The notes below the pieces were generated by a model. The model saw only the letters and a program-made list of their open reading frames with translations, searched no databases and had not been told where the DNA came from. From Chrysoporthe austroafricana (lineage: Eukaryota; Ascomycota; Sordariomycetes; Diaporthales; Cryphonectriaceae), in the NCBI GenBank assembly GCA_001051155.2, contig JYIP02000004.1:4706383-4770382 (forward strand): DNA of 64,000 nt, written 5' to 3'. Shown piece by piece: positions 1 to 16,525 of this stretch. The stretch's first letter is position 1. Each line of letters begins with the position of its first letter. A program made the translations under genes and the position numbers.

Positions 1-557
1 GTCTCGACAGTCACAACTGAGGAAGGACCGGCAGATATCGTATGAGCCGACCGACAACGATTCCTTCGCGAGACCAAGCGCCTGGAAATTGATGGCTTGG
101 CTTTGTAATGTTGAAGCCCGGTAAAGGAAAGATTGAGTCCTATGGGGTGGCATGAATCAAAACGAGGAAATTTTGAAATAAGGATGAGCGTTGGAATTTC
201 CGCGTTGCCGAACCTTCGAGTACAGTTTGACAAGACAACAGTCGAGAGTATGGAGCATATTACTTAAGTAGCCTGAACCCCGTTCCACAGAAAGAGAAGG
301 GAGAGGAGGACTAATAAAAAGAAATGAAGACTCTAAGAGCAACTTGTGAATTACTTCCAAGGCCCCTGTGAATAGTATCGATCGAGTACCAGCAGCACAA
401 GCGCAGCTCTATTGAGGATATAGGTGCCAACGAATACCCTTGCAGTATATGCCAAACGCAAAGTTCAAGAATGTATATACATGAAGTGGCTCTAAATGCC
501 TTATGCATCATGATTCAACTGCTGCCCCTTGACTCGAGAGGTCCAGAGCAATGCACA
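1..557. other. Intergenic sequence 3' of the xylanase gene
   Basis: No reading frame here exceeds about 67 codons and none resembles a protein I know. It lies downstream of the minus-strand xylanase, so its right end should hold that gene's 3' untranslated region and poly(A) site. I see no RNA gene or repeat. Confidence 0.5.
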
Positions 558-4252
<3,695 letters not shown>

Positions 4253-5597
4253 TCAGAGGCCGCTATCCCCCGAGTGTCGGCTGCGTAAAGGTTTCCTCCC
4301 GTATACAAAATATACCTGCGAGTACGCGTGAATCCTCGGATTCGCGAGATCTTTCTTCACATCTTCCAGAAAGTCCATAACCACCTTCGGGTCCATGCCC
4401 AAGACCCTCGTAAAGATAGCCAAAGACATGCTCTTCACGCCCTCTAGGAGATTCTGACCGCTCATCGCCGCCAGGAGCTTGTTCTTCTTCCCCTTGGGCC
4501 ATGGGTTAAACGCCACTGCCCCTCTCCTCTCCACCACGGCTTCGAATCCGATTTTCCGCATGTAGCTCGCCCAATTGAGATTATCCCTCAGGTCCTTGCC
4601 GGTCCTCAGCATGCCGTCGTATAGCAGCTTGTTCCACTCTGCCAGGGCGGTGCCGTCTAGGCTCCCATCATCACACTGCATGGGTAAACACGGATCCTGC
4701 AGTTCAAAGTAGCCTCCTGGCGCAAGATTGTCAAATATCCGTTGGAGGACGTGTCTGGAGTCCTTGAAACACGTCACCATGGCGCGGGCATGGATGTAGT
4801 CGAAGGGTAAGTCGAAGCCCCAGTCGGCCTCCTCTGCGTCGCCAATCTCAAAACTCAGGTTGCGTGGGACCAGATCTGGCTGGATCGGTGACAGGTCTGT
4901 CCCAATCACAGTCGCGTCCGGGTGCTGCTGGGCAAACTCTATGGCCCAGATGCCCGTCCCAGTGCCTATATCGAGGACTCGGCGCGGATGAACTAGCGGC
5001 GCGATGTATAATCTGCCGTCCAGGTAGACCTTGAAGGAGTGATGCTGCAGGTCAAGACGATCCTGCTCGACGTCGTCGTTAGGCAACATGTACTCTGCAT
5101 GACGGTCAGTATCCGCACCGTCTCCACCTCAGACACCCTGTGGGGGAGGGGTCTCACTGCCGGGACGGTAGGAGTGGTATGTGCGGCCATTCTCAAGAAT
5201 GAAGTTGTAGATGCTTGTCCTTAATGAGGTCGTGGAATCACTGATTGGGCATTATCAGCCTCGAAGCTCTCATCTTGGAGATCCCGAAGATGGGATTCAC
5301 CCTCCAGAGTGCTTCATCGGGACCAGTGTGGCAGGCGCAACAAGACACAGCAAGATCGTACCTCAGAGAAAAGCCCAGCGCAGAGTCGTGGTCCTCGGCC
5401 TATGATCGCACGGGTCGTCAGCCATTCGCTCGACGGCATCGTGACCGGGTGAGCACAACCCAGCCATGCTAGAGGGCAGCAGACTTGCGACTCACACCTG
5501 AGCCGTCAGACACGTCCAGGGTCGCCGGAAAGCTTGTCACGGTATTCCATTGGTCGTCGCTACCGGCATCACTTCTTGAAGAGCCTTCTCCATCCAT
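4253..5597 (-). CDS. LaeA-like SAM-dependent methyltransferase
   Basis: Class I methyltransferase of the large fungal family that includes LaeA and other TAM-type proteins; the substrate cannot be read from sequence. Four exons: 5597-5496, 5399-5362, 5240-5158 and 5094-4253, giving 354 residues. The first three short exons rebuild the family's usual N-terminus: an acidic stretch, DSALGFSLSDSTTSLRTSIY, then ENGRTYHSYRPGKYMLPNDD. The SAM-binding motif I is VLDIGTGTGIWAIEFA at about residue 114, followed by GTDLSPIQP and the acidic loop EIGDAEEADW. The conserved C-terminal phrase AYSQVYFVYGRKP is present. Start MDGEG is preferred because it is the first ATG giving the expected acidic N-terminus; an upstream in-frame ATG at 5738 would add a basic extension. 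It lies in the same orientation as the dehydrogenase and Zn2Cys6 regulator upstream. Intron 2 (121 bp) is the least certain junction. Confidence 0.87.
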
Positions 5598-6578
5598 GGC
5601 TGGAGTGACGGGCCTTGTCCGATGCAACCTCGGCGCTGTGACACTACGGTATCGGGCGTCCCGCGGCGAGTCCGGGTGCTCCGCTCGGCGCTTGCGGAGT
5701 AGCGAGATAGACCGTATAATCGCTGACGGATTGCACAAGACGACTGTCTAGTTAGCATCAACGAGGGACTGTGTCGCAGAGGGTCTATAAGTTGAAGCCC
5801 AGGCAGGATCCGACAGGCGTTGTCAGAGAACGGCGCGTGATCCGACGACCGATAAACCACCGTTTTCGGCACAAGCGCGCCATGACTTGACGAGTGGGTT
5901 CGGAGCTTGTGCAAGCGCCGAGATCCGGGAGAGAACCATCACCCTCGAACCTTGTATGCATTTTAGTCTGGCCTCGTTGTGCAAAGTGAGACCATGAGGG
6001 TTCTGTTGGAGGCCCGAGAAAGATGTAACGAGATAGCACGTCGATTGTGGTCACGAACGGAACCCTTGACGCTGGCACTGACAGATTTGTCGAGCTGAAC
6101 GGCAGGCCGACAGCCGCTGCGGTGAAACTACGACAGAGCCTCCCTTGAACCAGGGCTTGAATGTAACGCTCGAGATCAGTCATGCGTGGCTCAGTCACTC
6201 CAAACGCCCGCTAGCCTCTCGCAGCCCTGGCCTGGAAGCACCATAAACACAATGGTAGGGGTGACGAAGGCCGAAGTGAGCATACAAATTGGTGTCCAAT
6301 ACAGACAATATTCTATACGATACCCAGTGATCGTACAGTAGCTACATCCGGATGTGACAGTGTACTGTGATACAATCTCAGCGTTTGAAGATCCCTCGGC
6401 TAGCAGTCACCGTTAGCGGCATCTCAGCAAAACAAAAGAACAGAGGGCCTCCAAAGCCGCGGTTCGAAGTTCTTCAAGGGAGACACGAGAACAACTTTCG
6501 AGCCACACACGCTGTCAAGGAGCGTTTGGATCGCATGTTCCGAAGTCGTTCCCATGAAATCTCAGACCGGGCGCCAGT
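5598..6578. other. Intergenic region between methyltransferase and dehydrogenase
   Basis: About 1 kb. It should carry the methyltransferase promoter. A minus-strand frame of 137 codons at 5785-6198 has no recognisable motif and no splice-supported extension, so I do not call it. Nothing else is evident. Confidence 0.45.
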
Positions 6579-7745
6579 TCAGAGACCTCGGGCGAAAGCA
6601 GCCAGCTCAGGTTCGACTCGGCCCACGTCTGCCACGATTTCCTCCCAGAGTCTACTACTAAACTCATTACCATCAGGCTCGTCAAGCCAGGCACAAGCTT
6701 CCCTGCACGCGAAGTCCGTCAGTCGCTTCCATTTCGAGCTCGCCAGCGCAAAGACCGGTTGGCAAACGGCCACTATGGGGAGCCTTACCCATCCACCTGA
6801 TTATGCTGCAAAAACTTCCCATGCGTCTCCCTCCCTGCCACAGCAGCGGCATACACAACCGTCCTCGCGCCCGCGTCCATGTCTCTCCCCTTAAACCTAC
6901 GGACCATGCCCATAATTAGGCCCAGCCAGCCTGGTAGGTTCTTGTCGAGGCCTGTTGGTTTTAGAAGACCGGGACACAGCGAGTTGACGATAACCTCCGA
7001 GGGTGGCACCACTGCTGCCAGGCGGCGGACGAAGAGATTCACGACGAATTTGTTGTCGGAGTAGCGGGTCAAGTAGTCGAAGTTTCGCTCATCGTCCAGA
7101 AAGTCCAGCACCGACGTGCAGGCAGGAACGGGCTTCTTGGCGAAAGAATGTGTTTTGGAGTCCCCTGAGCCCACCCAGGTGATGTGTGTAGGCTGTTTGC
7201 GTAGGCTGGCAGTGTGTCTCAGGAGGGGGAGAAGAGACAAGGAGATCAGAAGATGGGTGTAGCAATGAACTGTCACGACAGGGAGTCAGCGACGGCAAGG
7301 CTTCGGGCGAGGAGACATGGTTGACTGTCGAACAGCGATTGGGGCAAGCCTTACCTTGGAAAGCCCGCTCGTGCCCGCTTTTGCTCTTGTGATACTTCAG
7401 ATCCACGATGCCGGCATTGTTCAACAGCACGTCTAGCTCCTGGACCTCGGATTTGACCTTTTCGCAGAACAACTTCCCCGATTCATAGTCTTCCAAGTCG
7501 AGCTCGAAGACCTCGACCGCCGCTTGGGGATTAGCCTTGTTGACGGTAGGATCTGCCTTGAGAGTAGAGACGGCATCGCGCCCACGAGCAGGAGAGCGAA
7601 CAGCGAGGATCACACGCGCGGCGCCGAGGATTAGAAGTTCTCGCGCGGCCCCGAAGCCTACGCCCGAGTTCCCTCCTGTGACAATTACCGTCTTTCCTGA
7701 CACGTCGACTCCCGCTGGCGTCGGGGGGATGATCGGTTGTCCCAT
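6579..7745 (-). CDS. Short-chain dehydrogenase/reductase (retinol-dehydrogenase-like)
   Basis: NAD(P)-dependent oxidoreductase of the classical SDR fold; substrate unknown. Three exons: 7745-7355, 7269-6789 and 6702-6579, giving 331 residues. The start MGQPIIPPTP at 7745 gives the usual short lead before the Rossmann motif TGGNSGVG (about residues 23-30). NNAG is present in LDVLLNNAGIVD. The catalytic set is Ser near 165 in WVGSG and Tyr200 and Lys204 in YSDNK. Introns of 85 and 86 bp have good GTAAGG donors, and splicing restores the family pattern AFQV and a C-terminal exon with FSSRLWEEIVADVGRV, typical of fungal members of this group. It sits between the LaeA-like methyltransferase and the Zn2Cys6 regulator, all on the minus strand, suggesting a shared pathway. 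The family call is firm; a biochemical role cannot be assigned. Confidence 0.9.
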
Positions 7746-8342
7746 AGTAGAATAAAGCCTAGGATCGATTGCGAGGTCTTGTATACGGCCGAATATGCGA
7801 TGACTGCGGCTAATTTCTGCCGCATCTCTTTTCCAGCCGTCTGTCCTATTTCGAGACACGCTGTGGTGTTATAAAGACGACCGTGCCCATCCATATCTAC
7901 GTTAAGGCGCCGTAGCGGAGGGAGCGGTAGGAATTGAATTATAAATGGACGCTATCTCGGCCGATGACCCATGATTTGAAATGAGTATCCTTCTTCCAAA
8001 GACTTTAAAAGGGCCGCAGTTGGGTACATTGCTGGTCGTGACCACGCTTGTGGTGATTTCTCTCGGCCGACAGTCCCCACAAATGTTCAATGTTGGTAAT
8101 CATCCTCTCGGCCGAGAAGATGCAAAGGGCAATGTCCATGGCAAGTACACAAGTACAGTAATAGCACCTCCTATCGGGCACCTAGGATTTTAGCACGAGG
8201 TCATGTGCTGTGAGCTTCTTAGATTCCGGGGACGGTTTTTCAATGCAGAACTCCTCTCCGTTCTGGCCAATGCTCACTGAGGGAGGTGTGTCCCGTCTAG
8301 CCGCCCGATGCCCGTGGACGGCACAGACGAAGGAGGATCCCC
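7746..8342. other. Intergenic region upstream of the dehydrogenase
   Basis: About 600 bp between the dehydrogenase start and the regulator stop. Frames of up to 70 codons only. It should contain the dehydrogenase promoter and the regulator's 3' untranslated region. Confidence 0.45.
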
Positions 8343-10753
8343 TCACCAGATGTCGCTGCTTCGGTCGCCCCTCCAAATAGCTATACATCTCGTTCCTTGG
8401 TCTGAAACCATGTTCATCGTGGCCCGGATCTCCCTGTGCCGCTGTCGAAGGTCGTTCCAGCTGCTCGGGCCACCGCTGAATACCATTTTCGCACTTCTAT
8501 CTGGATATAGGAAAATGTCGAACATCTCTTCAAGGAGGTAATTCGCCTGCTGAAGTTCCCGACATGTAGGATCCTGCTCCAGGTGACAGAGAAGAAGCAC
8601 GCATGCCTGCAAAGGTTGGACCCTGCTCGGATTGCACCAGCGGTAAGGCCTAAAAGCCGGCAGACTCGCAAGGCGCTGATAGCTAGTCAGAAAAGACATA
8701 CAATGCTGTACCAGATTAAAGCTAGAGAGGCCATTGGATAGATCAGATACTATTCCCTCAGAGAACAAAGTGTTTGTGGGTTTCCCACGCACCTCTCGGA
8801 TATCCTGGCAAGCTCGCTATCGTGGCGGCTTTCTGGACCGACGAAGTACACGGAGAATTGCATCGCGACATAGTCCTTGATGAGGCCGAGGCCAATGCGA
8901 ACGTACGCATTGAAGACCGTCTCCTCGTGGGGACTGTCGTTGTGCGCAAGATCCTGCCCCGGATCTCGCGCAACAAGCAGCTGGGTCGAAATCTGCCCGC
9001 CCTCGGGCAGGCCACGGGCTTTGAGCTTGGCAGCTCGCGCGTCCAGCCTGTCAGAAAAGCACCTGATCTTGGCCGCGAGGTCTCGCAGGTCCTCTCTGGC
9101 CGGGGGGTGCGGGCCATAGCACCTCTGGATGATGAGCCTGAACAGGCAGAACGCCTCAAAGCGGCTGACGTTGAATATCATCGATGATGACGCAGTGTGG
9201 GTCGCAGGCTGGAGGTCATCCTGTGTAGTTTTGGACGCGCCCTCTGCCTCTATTCCAGCATCGCTGATATCCAGTGGCATCCGCGTGTCATAGAGGTCAC
9301 CGTGAGGAGGCATGGAGCTACCGGCAGCAACAGCAGCATATCCCTCCAGGTACAGAATATGGTACCAAACACGTCGAGACATTTCAGCTTCTACCACGCT
9401 CCGTGACATAATCATCTCCTCCTGATGGAGTCCCAGGTGTCTGGCCGCCAGGAACGATTGCGCCACGAGCGACTGGGTATCTAGCAATTCGTCCACCTCG
9501 ACATCGCACTCATGTACGAGCAAGGAGGCGGCGAGGCCGTTCAGCGTCGGTAAGTCTATCTGCCGGGATATGGAGTATGTGTCCTTGAACCTGGACCTAA
9601 ACCAAGCGTGTGATGTGGGAGAGTCAGACTCATAGCGGTTGGCCGCGGGCGAGGCCGCGGAGCACGCCTTCGCTGCAGCTCCACAGAATAACACAGCCCA
9701 CAGGAGATAGAAGAAGGAGGCCTCGTGCATCGCATCCTGCGGCGCAGGCACATTCCGGCTCTGGTGGTCTCGTCCCCAGAAGGCCTCGTAGTCCCTCAAG
9801 AGGGTTGGCACATGGACGATGCAGAGGATCGGCCTCACCGAGAAGAGAAATGACTGCAGCAGCTCATCACAAGCCGGCCTAGGCGGAAGGTCTTGCAAGA
9901 TGCCACAGAGCTGGGACCACCGTGTCTCGTCGAAGGCCGACTGGACTCTCCGCTGTTGGGACTGCTGTAGCAGTTTGCCGTCTGGCTTCTATTCGTAGGG
10001 ATTTTAGTGCTTTGTTTTCTGTATGAATATAGAGTATGTTTTCGAACACTCGAGCCGAATGTATATGGCTGTCCGTTCGCTGTAGGGGCCAAAAGGGAAC
10101 TCGGGTCTTACCCTGTTGCCAGCCAGGGCCCAAAAGGGACCTCTCAGCTGTCGTCTGGGCAGTTCCTGACGAGCATCCTGGCATATATTTGCGTCTGCCT
10201 CGAGCTCTACTCCCTTGTTGTGGGCATCAGGCTGTACTACCGGCAAGGAAGTCATATAAGTGTCTACTCCTGTGCCAAAGAAAACCAGGCTGTCTTCATC
10301 CTGAAGAGCGGGAGAGTCATCATTGGTGCCGGACAGGTATGAGCCGCTCAGCTCAAAACCGGGTGTCCACGCAGTGATAGGGTTCTCCAATGCCAGCGGT
10401 GCCGCTGTTGAGAAGCACGGCATCAAGAACGTGTCATGTTGATATGCAAAGTCCGACGGGGTGCCCCGAGCCTCAGACGCCAGGGTGGATTCCCGTCCCG
10501 GTGACAGTGCCCGCCTGCGCCGGGTGAGGTTTGACGACGGCGGCCCGGGCCCGTAGAAGCACTCAGCGTCGAGCTTCCCACACTGCGAGCAGGCGGGCTT
10601 CTGCTTGTCGCACCTCACCTAGGGCGAGGCGTCCGCCTGTCAGCGTCGAACTCAGGTCGACGGGGCCTCCCACCGACATCGTCTCACCTTTCTGCGCTTG
10701 CAGGGACCACATGTGGTGGAAGGCCGGATGCGGGTGATACAGCCCTGGCTCAT
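8343..10753 (-). CDS. Zn2Cys6 fungal transcription factor
   Basis: Nuclear DNA-binding regulator with an N-terminal zinc binuclear cluster and a fungal-specific regulatory domain. Exons 10753-10688, 10618-10112, 9964-8793 and 8721-8343 give 707 residues. Splicing of the 69-bp first intron rebuilds the complete cluster C15-x2-C18-x6-C25-x6-C32-x2-C35-x6-C42 (core CGPCKRRKVRCDKQKPAC), which is strong support for the start at 10753. The middle domain (about residues 195-450) shows the family features LPPRPACDELLQ, SVRPILCIVHVPTLL and the QSFLAARHLGLHQ helix. The last exon gives HCMSFLTSYQRLASLPAF, a common C-terminal block. Intron 2 (147 bp) is longer than its neighbours and its acceptor at 9965 is inferred from frame. 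The gene is divergent from the ArAE_2 membrane protein across 764 bp and follows the SDR and methyltransferase, so it may control them. The target genes are not known. Confidence 0.9.
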
Positions 10754-11517
10754 GACTGCCTAGGCGCGGACCGAGCGAGGCCTTGGGTGACGGACATCAA
10801 GAGACGAATACGCGGGTCTCTGCTGTGCGCAGGTGGTTCATCACACGGTGTGTGTGTGTCTGTGTATATGCGTATGCGTGTGCGTGTGCGTGTGTGCGTC
10901 GACGCGGTAGAACGGAAGACGAGCCGCGCCCGAACGTCGGAAGCGGCTGACGGCGTCACACTACTTACTTAAGCCCCTGGCGCAAGATCTCGCTCCACCT
11001 CGCATCTGGCTCGCATCTGGCTCGCATCTGCTCGCATCGATGCGCTCTGGGGAAGTGCGACGTAACAGGGATCCCCAGCAGCACACGCCCACTATTTCCC
11101 GTAGGAACGTGGAGATGTGATGGTAGCGGTAATAAAGCGCAACCCACACTGCCACAGGGGAATCCGCATCTTGCGTCATGGTTGAAAAAAGCTGAGCCAG
11201 AGGTTGATGTTGAGCCCTTCCGATAGCTGCATACCAATCTCCTCCCGCACGCTCCCTACAGCAGCTCCTCAGCTGGCCCATCCGCCGTATTGAGCTGCTA
11301 CTCTTACTTTTCTCAGCCCTCGAGTTCCGTCCCCGTGCGCGTCCCCTCCTTCGTCCGCGCCGTGCCTAGCCCTTTTCACTAGAGGTGACCAGAATGTCAT
11401 AGCCTGTCCTCGCCCTGTATCTGACCCTGAAGGCTGCTGCCCGCTACCCACTGCCCAGCCTCGCTCCTCATATCCAAACGCATCGTGCTCACCGGCTTGT
11501 GCTCGGGAGCATCGGCC
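10754..11517. promoter_or_regulatory. Divergent promoter region between regulator and ArAE_2 protein
   Basis: This 764-bp interval lies between two start codons pointing away from each other, so it must hold both promoters. It contains a TG-rich repeat (10848-10898) and a short tandem run of CTCGCATCTGG-like units (about 10997-11044). I see no gene. Zn2Cys6 proteins often bind CGG triplets, which occur here, but no specific operator can be claimed. Confidence 0.5.
10848..10898. repeat. (TG)n/(TGCG)n microsatellite
   Basis: A run of alternating TG and TGCG/TATG units of about 50 bp in the divergent promoter. Such purine-pyrimidine alternation can adopt Z-DNA and often varies in length between isolates. 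Confidence 0.8.
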
Positions 11518-14500
11518 ATGGCGCCCCACCTGGCCCCGGCCCCGGCTGCTGGGGACGCTGCGGGACAGAGCCGCCCTCAGGAGGAGGGCCAATATGCCTC
11601 ATTGCCATCGCCATCGCCAGTCGCAGCGACTCCAGCGGCGACTTTCGTATTGGAGGACAGCGCGGAGAGGGGCGAGGGTCAGAGCGATACCGCTGCTGGA
11701 GATCCCGCCGAAGGGCCTGGTCTCTTGGGGAGGGTGATACAGAAGCTAGGCCTCAACCCGATCATATTGATGAGCATGTTCAAGGGCTCCGTGGCACCCG
11801 TAATCTGCATCGGAATCTACCGGGCTGCCGCGGTCAGGCAGCTCCTGACGACCCTCGTAGGTCCCGTTCTCGCCCAGACCTTCCCGGCGCCCACGGGACG
11901 ATATGATGGTTCCTTCGGCTGACTGTGAAAAATCAAGGGGTACCTCTCTGCCGTGATCTCGGTCCTGTCTCTTGCTCCTCTTCCCCGTGGCAAGTTTCTC
12001 CAGAACGTCGTGTTGAATTTACTGTCGATAGGAATCGGCGCTGGCATGGCGATGTTGGTGACGTGGTCCTCGGTCCGAGCACGACTCCAGACGTCCAACC
12101 TGCTCGAGATGGAGCAGTACATTGAGCAGTATGGCCGAGCCCCGTATAACTCGAGCCAGAGCGCAGTGTGTGGCGTCTGGCTGTTCTTCAACATCTGGGC
12201 TGTCAATGTCGTGAGAGCCAAGTTTCCCGCCTTCAACATTCCAGTCATAATTTACAGCATTTTCATCAACATCGCGAGCACCTTTGGGCCCGCATTCCCC
12301 ACGGTTGAGACGGCCGAGGCTTTCGTCAAGGAGCTCATAATCGCGATGCTCATAGGTAACTACAGCACTCCGTCTCCCTTCGCCCGGCTGGTTACCCGAT
12401 GGCTCCCCGGCACGGTAATGTTAATGGATCTTCCGATGCAGGGCTCGCGGTCGCAACAGGCTGCTCTCTCCTCGTCTTTCCCATCTCCACCAGGCAGATA
12501 GTTGTCAAACAGATGGGCGGCGTGCTTGGGCTGTTCAAGAAGGCGATCACGCTAGAGAAGCAGTACCTCCAGGGACTGGAAAAGGCTGACATGTTTACCA
12601 TCGAAATTACCGAGACCTCGACCGGTCCTGCCGATGAGAAGAAGCGCGGCAAAAAGGACAAAGGACCGCCGCTGACGGAAGAGCAGAAGACGGCGATAGC
12701 TCTCAGGGACGTCCTTAGTGCCTCCAGAGAACTGATGGGCAAGATTTACGCTGATCTCAAGTTTGCTAAGAGGGATGTCGCCATCGGGTACTTGACCCCC
12801 AAGGATTTTGGGCACCTCTACGATGTCATGCGTGGGTTTATGATTCCCATGACCGGAATCGGCGTCATTATGGATATTTTCCAGGTTCGTTTCTCAGTCC
12901 ACAATTCCCAGCAAGGTTACAAAGGCCGGTTCTGTAGCTGAATACTCACGTTTCTTCTCAGAAAGTCGGAAGGGAACGAGGCTGGGACGGCGGCGAGGCG
13001 CTAAGTGACGAGGACCAATACATAGCCGGCTTCATCCGGGACGCTGTTGACAAGGAAGACTCCCAGAGGATCTGGAACGACATCATGCAACAGCTTCATG
13101 AACCTTTCAAAATCCTCTCCGAGGCTTTGCTCGAGGGGATCGACCATGCCGGCATCCTGATGAGGTTCTTCCCACAACCCAAAGAGCAGAAGAAGGCATC
13201 GATCAAGAGATCCCGCGCCGACACCGGTGCCGATGCTGATGTGGAAGAGTCGGGCGGTGACCTTCTCCCTGGCCAGGTTGGTTACTCCAAGGTCATCCAG
13301 GAGAAGCTAGATCTTTTCAACTCTCGTAAAGGCGAAATCCTTCGGATCTGGGCCAAGGATAAAGGCTTGTTGAGAGACGGCAAGCTTGAGAACTGGCACA
13401 CGGACAGCACGCGGCAGTTCGAAAAGCGCCAGAATGACCAGATCCAGCTCTTTGTGGTTCTCTATCTCGAGAAGCTCGTAAGTCGTAGCGAATCTTCGTC
13501 TCACAGCACGATGTCAGCTGACCACCTCATTGAACAGATGCAAGCAACCGGTGAGGCAGTGATGGACTTTGTCGCATTCGCTGAAGAGAAACACCGAGAC
13601 GGATCGATCACGAAGAGGCATCTCATCGCCCCGGGTATGCGCCGGTTGAGAAAGTGGATCGTCAGCATTTTCCAGGAAGATGACTCCACAGCCGAGGACG
13701 CACCCGACATTCTCGAACGGGGCGGCAACGTAATTTTTGTCGGCGAAGCGTGGCTACACAAGAAAGACCCCGAGCATCTACCTCCTGCGAGCGCCTTAGA
13801 GAAAATTGGCAATGGCATCAGGAGCTTTTCGAACTTCTTCGGCTCCGCGGAGTCAATCTTTGGGCTCAGGGTGGCCATTGCAACGATGGTTAGTTCAGAA
13901 GATGACGCTTGTTTCTTGTTCTCCCTGCTTTGAAGAGGTGATTTATTGTCTAATACTTCAACAGACAGTGGGAATTGTCGCCTTTCTGGAGGCCTCTCAG
14001 GTATTTTTCATCGAACAGCGGATTGTTTGGGCTTTGATTATCATCGCGATCGGCATGACACAGAGTAAGTCGGTCGGTCTTCTCAAAGCAGATGCAATGG
14101 CGATGTTCCATCTACTGACCTATCCTTGCCACAGCTTCTGGCCAGTCGATATTCGGTTTCTTTTGCAGAGTTGCGGGTACGGCCATTGCTATGGTCAACT
14201 GTTATATCATCTGGTATATCGTTGACGCTAGACTCCCGGGCGCTCTTGTCTTCCTTTGGTTCTTTACGTTCATCGAATATTATTTCTTCTTCAAATATCC
14301 CCGATTTATTCCTATGGTCATGATCACCATCGTCACCCAGGTCAGTAATCACCTGTGAAACTTGCGTACTCATATATTCTAACCAGTCGTCACTTATAGT
14401 ATCTTATCATCGGCTACGAATTGCAAACACAGGCACTAGGCATCGCCGCATCAACCGCCAGCGGACAGCGGTATTATCCGTACGTCCCAATACCAATATG

Positions 14501-15742
14501 TCTTAGCCATCAAGCAGAGCTCCCCGACGCCTAGGCAGAGTGACTAATCAGCATTGACTTAGATTATACGAGCTTGCTCCGTATCGCCTTGCAACTGTTG
14601 CGGGTGGCGCCTTGGTAGCCTTCTTCTGGACAGTGTTCCCCCGGCCGGTGACGGATAGAACATGGCTTCGAAAGGACTTGAGCGCGACGCTTTACCTGCT
14701 AGCTAATTACTCCAGCGTGATCTACACTACGATGAGGTCGACCCTGACAGAAGACCTTGGCTCCACGGACGTTCGAGGCTCTCCAGCCCACAGCCTCTTC
14801 AAGGTCAGGCGGAAATTATTTGGGAAGCTGTTGCTCCTGATTCCTTCGATCCAGGCGCACACAAACTTTCAGAAGTACGAGCCAAGTTTGGGAGGGAAGT
14901 TCCCCGCTGAGCAATATCAGGATGTGATCCACCGGTGTACCCGGTAAGTTGCAGACAGCCTGCTTGCTTGACCTCGTTCTCTGGTTGTCAGTCCCACAGC
15001 CCCAAAAGCATGTTGACATTTCGCACCTGCCAGAATGATGAACTACTTCACACTCATGTCCTACATCCTCACCTATACGCCCAAGGGACCCATCGAAGAG
15101 TCCGACCGAGCCTGGATGCGCGTCCTAGGCGAGGTCCTCGACGACGCAAACCCAGTGCACATGCAGATGCTGTCAACACTTATGCTCCTCTCCAACGCCC
15201 TCTTGTCCGGCCAGTCTCTTCCCCCGCTGATCCCCCTGCCGAGGCCCTACGAGCTGATGCGCCACATCCTAAGCTTCGCCCCCGCCAAGTCCGAAGAGAT
15301 GGAGCCACACAACGCGGCCGCCTCGCCATCGTCGCTGGCCTCCGCCCCGTCGTCAGGCTTTCGGCGTTCTGAGACTCGCAGGACGGCCCAGCCCGGGGAC
15401 AGCAGAGACGCGCAGGTGGACGAACCCTTTGAGCCGGAGGCGTGGAACCTGCTGGATGCGCGCAATATGGAGCAGCAGGGCTACGCGGAATTCGCGGTGC
15501 TCCAGGTAGCGTCCACCCTCGTCCTGTCGGAGCTCCACGGCTTGCTGCGGACGATCAAGGAGCTGGTGGGCACGGTGGACTTCAGCTTCCGTGTCGAGTA
15601 TAACGACCGTAGCGAGACGAGCCTGGAGAGCGCAATCAGGGTAGGCACGTGGACCTCGAGAGCCACGATGGCCGAGGCTCAACGAGCCAAGTCTCGGGGT
15701 GCTGGCGTAGACGGTGGCGAGGGAAAGGGCAAGAATGACTAG
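11518..15742 (+). CDS. ArAE_2/DUF2421 multi-pass membrane protein (putative aromatic-acid exporter/ER transporter)
   Basis: Large integral membrane protein of the fungal ArAE_2 family (N-terminal PF10337-type, C-terminal DUF2421-type), related to aromatic acid exporters; transport substrate is unproven. Ten exons: 11518-11856, 11938-12355, 12442-12884, 12962-13477, 13538-13888, 13965-14064, 14135-14340, 14400-14479, 14563-14943 and 15034-15742, giving 1180 residues. The N-terminal half has the family signature KLGLNPIILMSMFKGS, TTLGYLSAVISVLS, LPRGKFLQNVVLN and AVCGVWLFFNIWAVNVVRAK. The second half has a second helix bundle (TVGIVAFLEASQVFF, TSGQSIFGFF, FFTFIEYYFFFKYPRF, then YELAPYRLATVAGGALVAFFW) and a cytosolic C-terminus. 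Between them is a long soluble loop rich in charged residues (KKRGKKDKGPP). The 60-bp intron 13478-13537 is in frame and was placed because removal restores YLEKLMQATGEAVMDF. It is divergent from the Zn2Cys6 regulator. Confidence 0.9.
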
Positions 15743-16525
15743 AGTAATGGTGGCTGTTTGGGGGCTGGGGCGCTATGGGCCAAACTAGTCTCCACTGAAC
15801 TCCATATGATTGATCATGTCACAAAACCGAGATACCGATGGTACATAGCTTCAGAACTTCATCGTCGACAGAACTGCGAGGTGTAGTAGCCCTGTCGTCA
15901 GGCGCCGATGTGCCGATCGACTGCTGCCTGCACCTTTCTCCCCGAAGATGCTGCTGGCGACGCGTTGCAAGGGCCAAGCATCATGCCCGAGGCAGGACCA
16001 TGTACGCGTGCGTATACTCGGGGGCGTACTCGGCATAGTTCGACTGAGGCCGAAGCCGAATTGCCGCACACGCCCGGATGGTATAGTAGTTCACGAGAGC
16101 CAAGGCCCTGTACACCGATGGCGAAGCTGCAAGGTGCTTGCAGGGCTGAGGAACTTTTACACGAGACGACACCATCAGCAGCGCCCTATCAAGGGTTCAG
16201 GGTCTAGGATACCCGAGACGCATCTCCACATCCGCCTGATATAGCCGTCAGGACATCATGATTCAGGGAGAAAAGGGAGGAATAAGAAGAATTGCCTGTG
16301 ATCCACCTGCTTGAAGTCATACACCCTCAGGAACCCGGCGTGTCGGGAGGTCCCTGGAATGGCTGGCAGAGTAAACAACCCCATAGGCGGCCACGTAGCA
16401 TGCTTAGGCCTCAACGGAACAAGAGCCCTCAGTGATCGACGTAAGGCAGGGGACGGGGGACCGGCAGCTACTAATTAGTCGATCTAGGCCGCCTGCGAGC
16501 GCCCGTCCGGATCGTACGAAGGGCT

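Noticed and set aside
5785..6198. 137-codon minus-strand ORF upstream of the methyltransferase
   Set aside because: No motif, no splice-supported extension, and position within a promoter interval.
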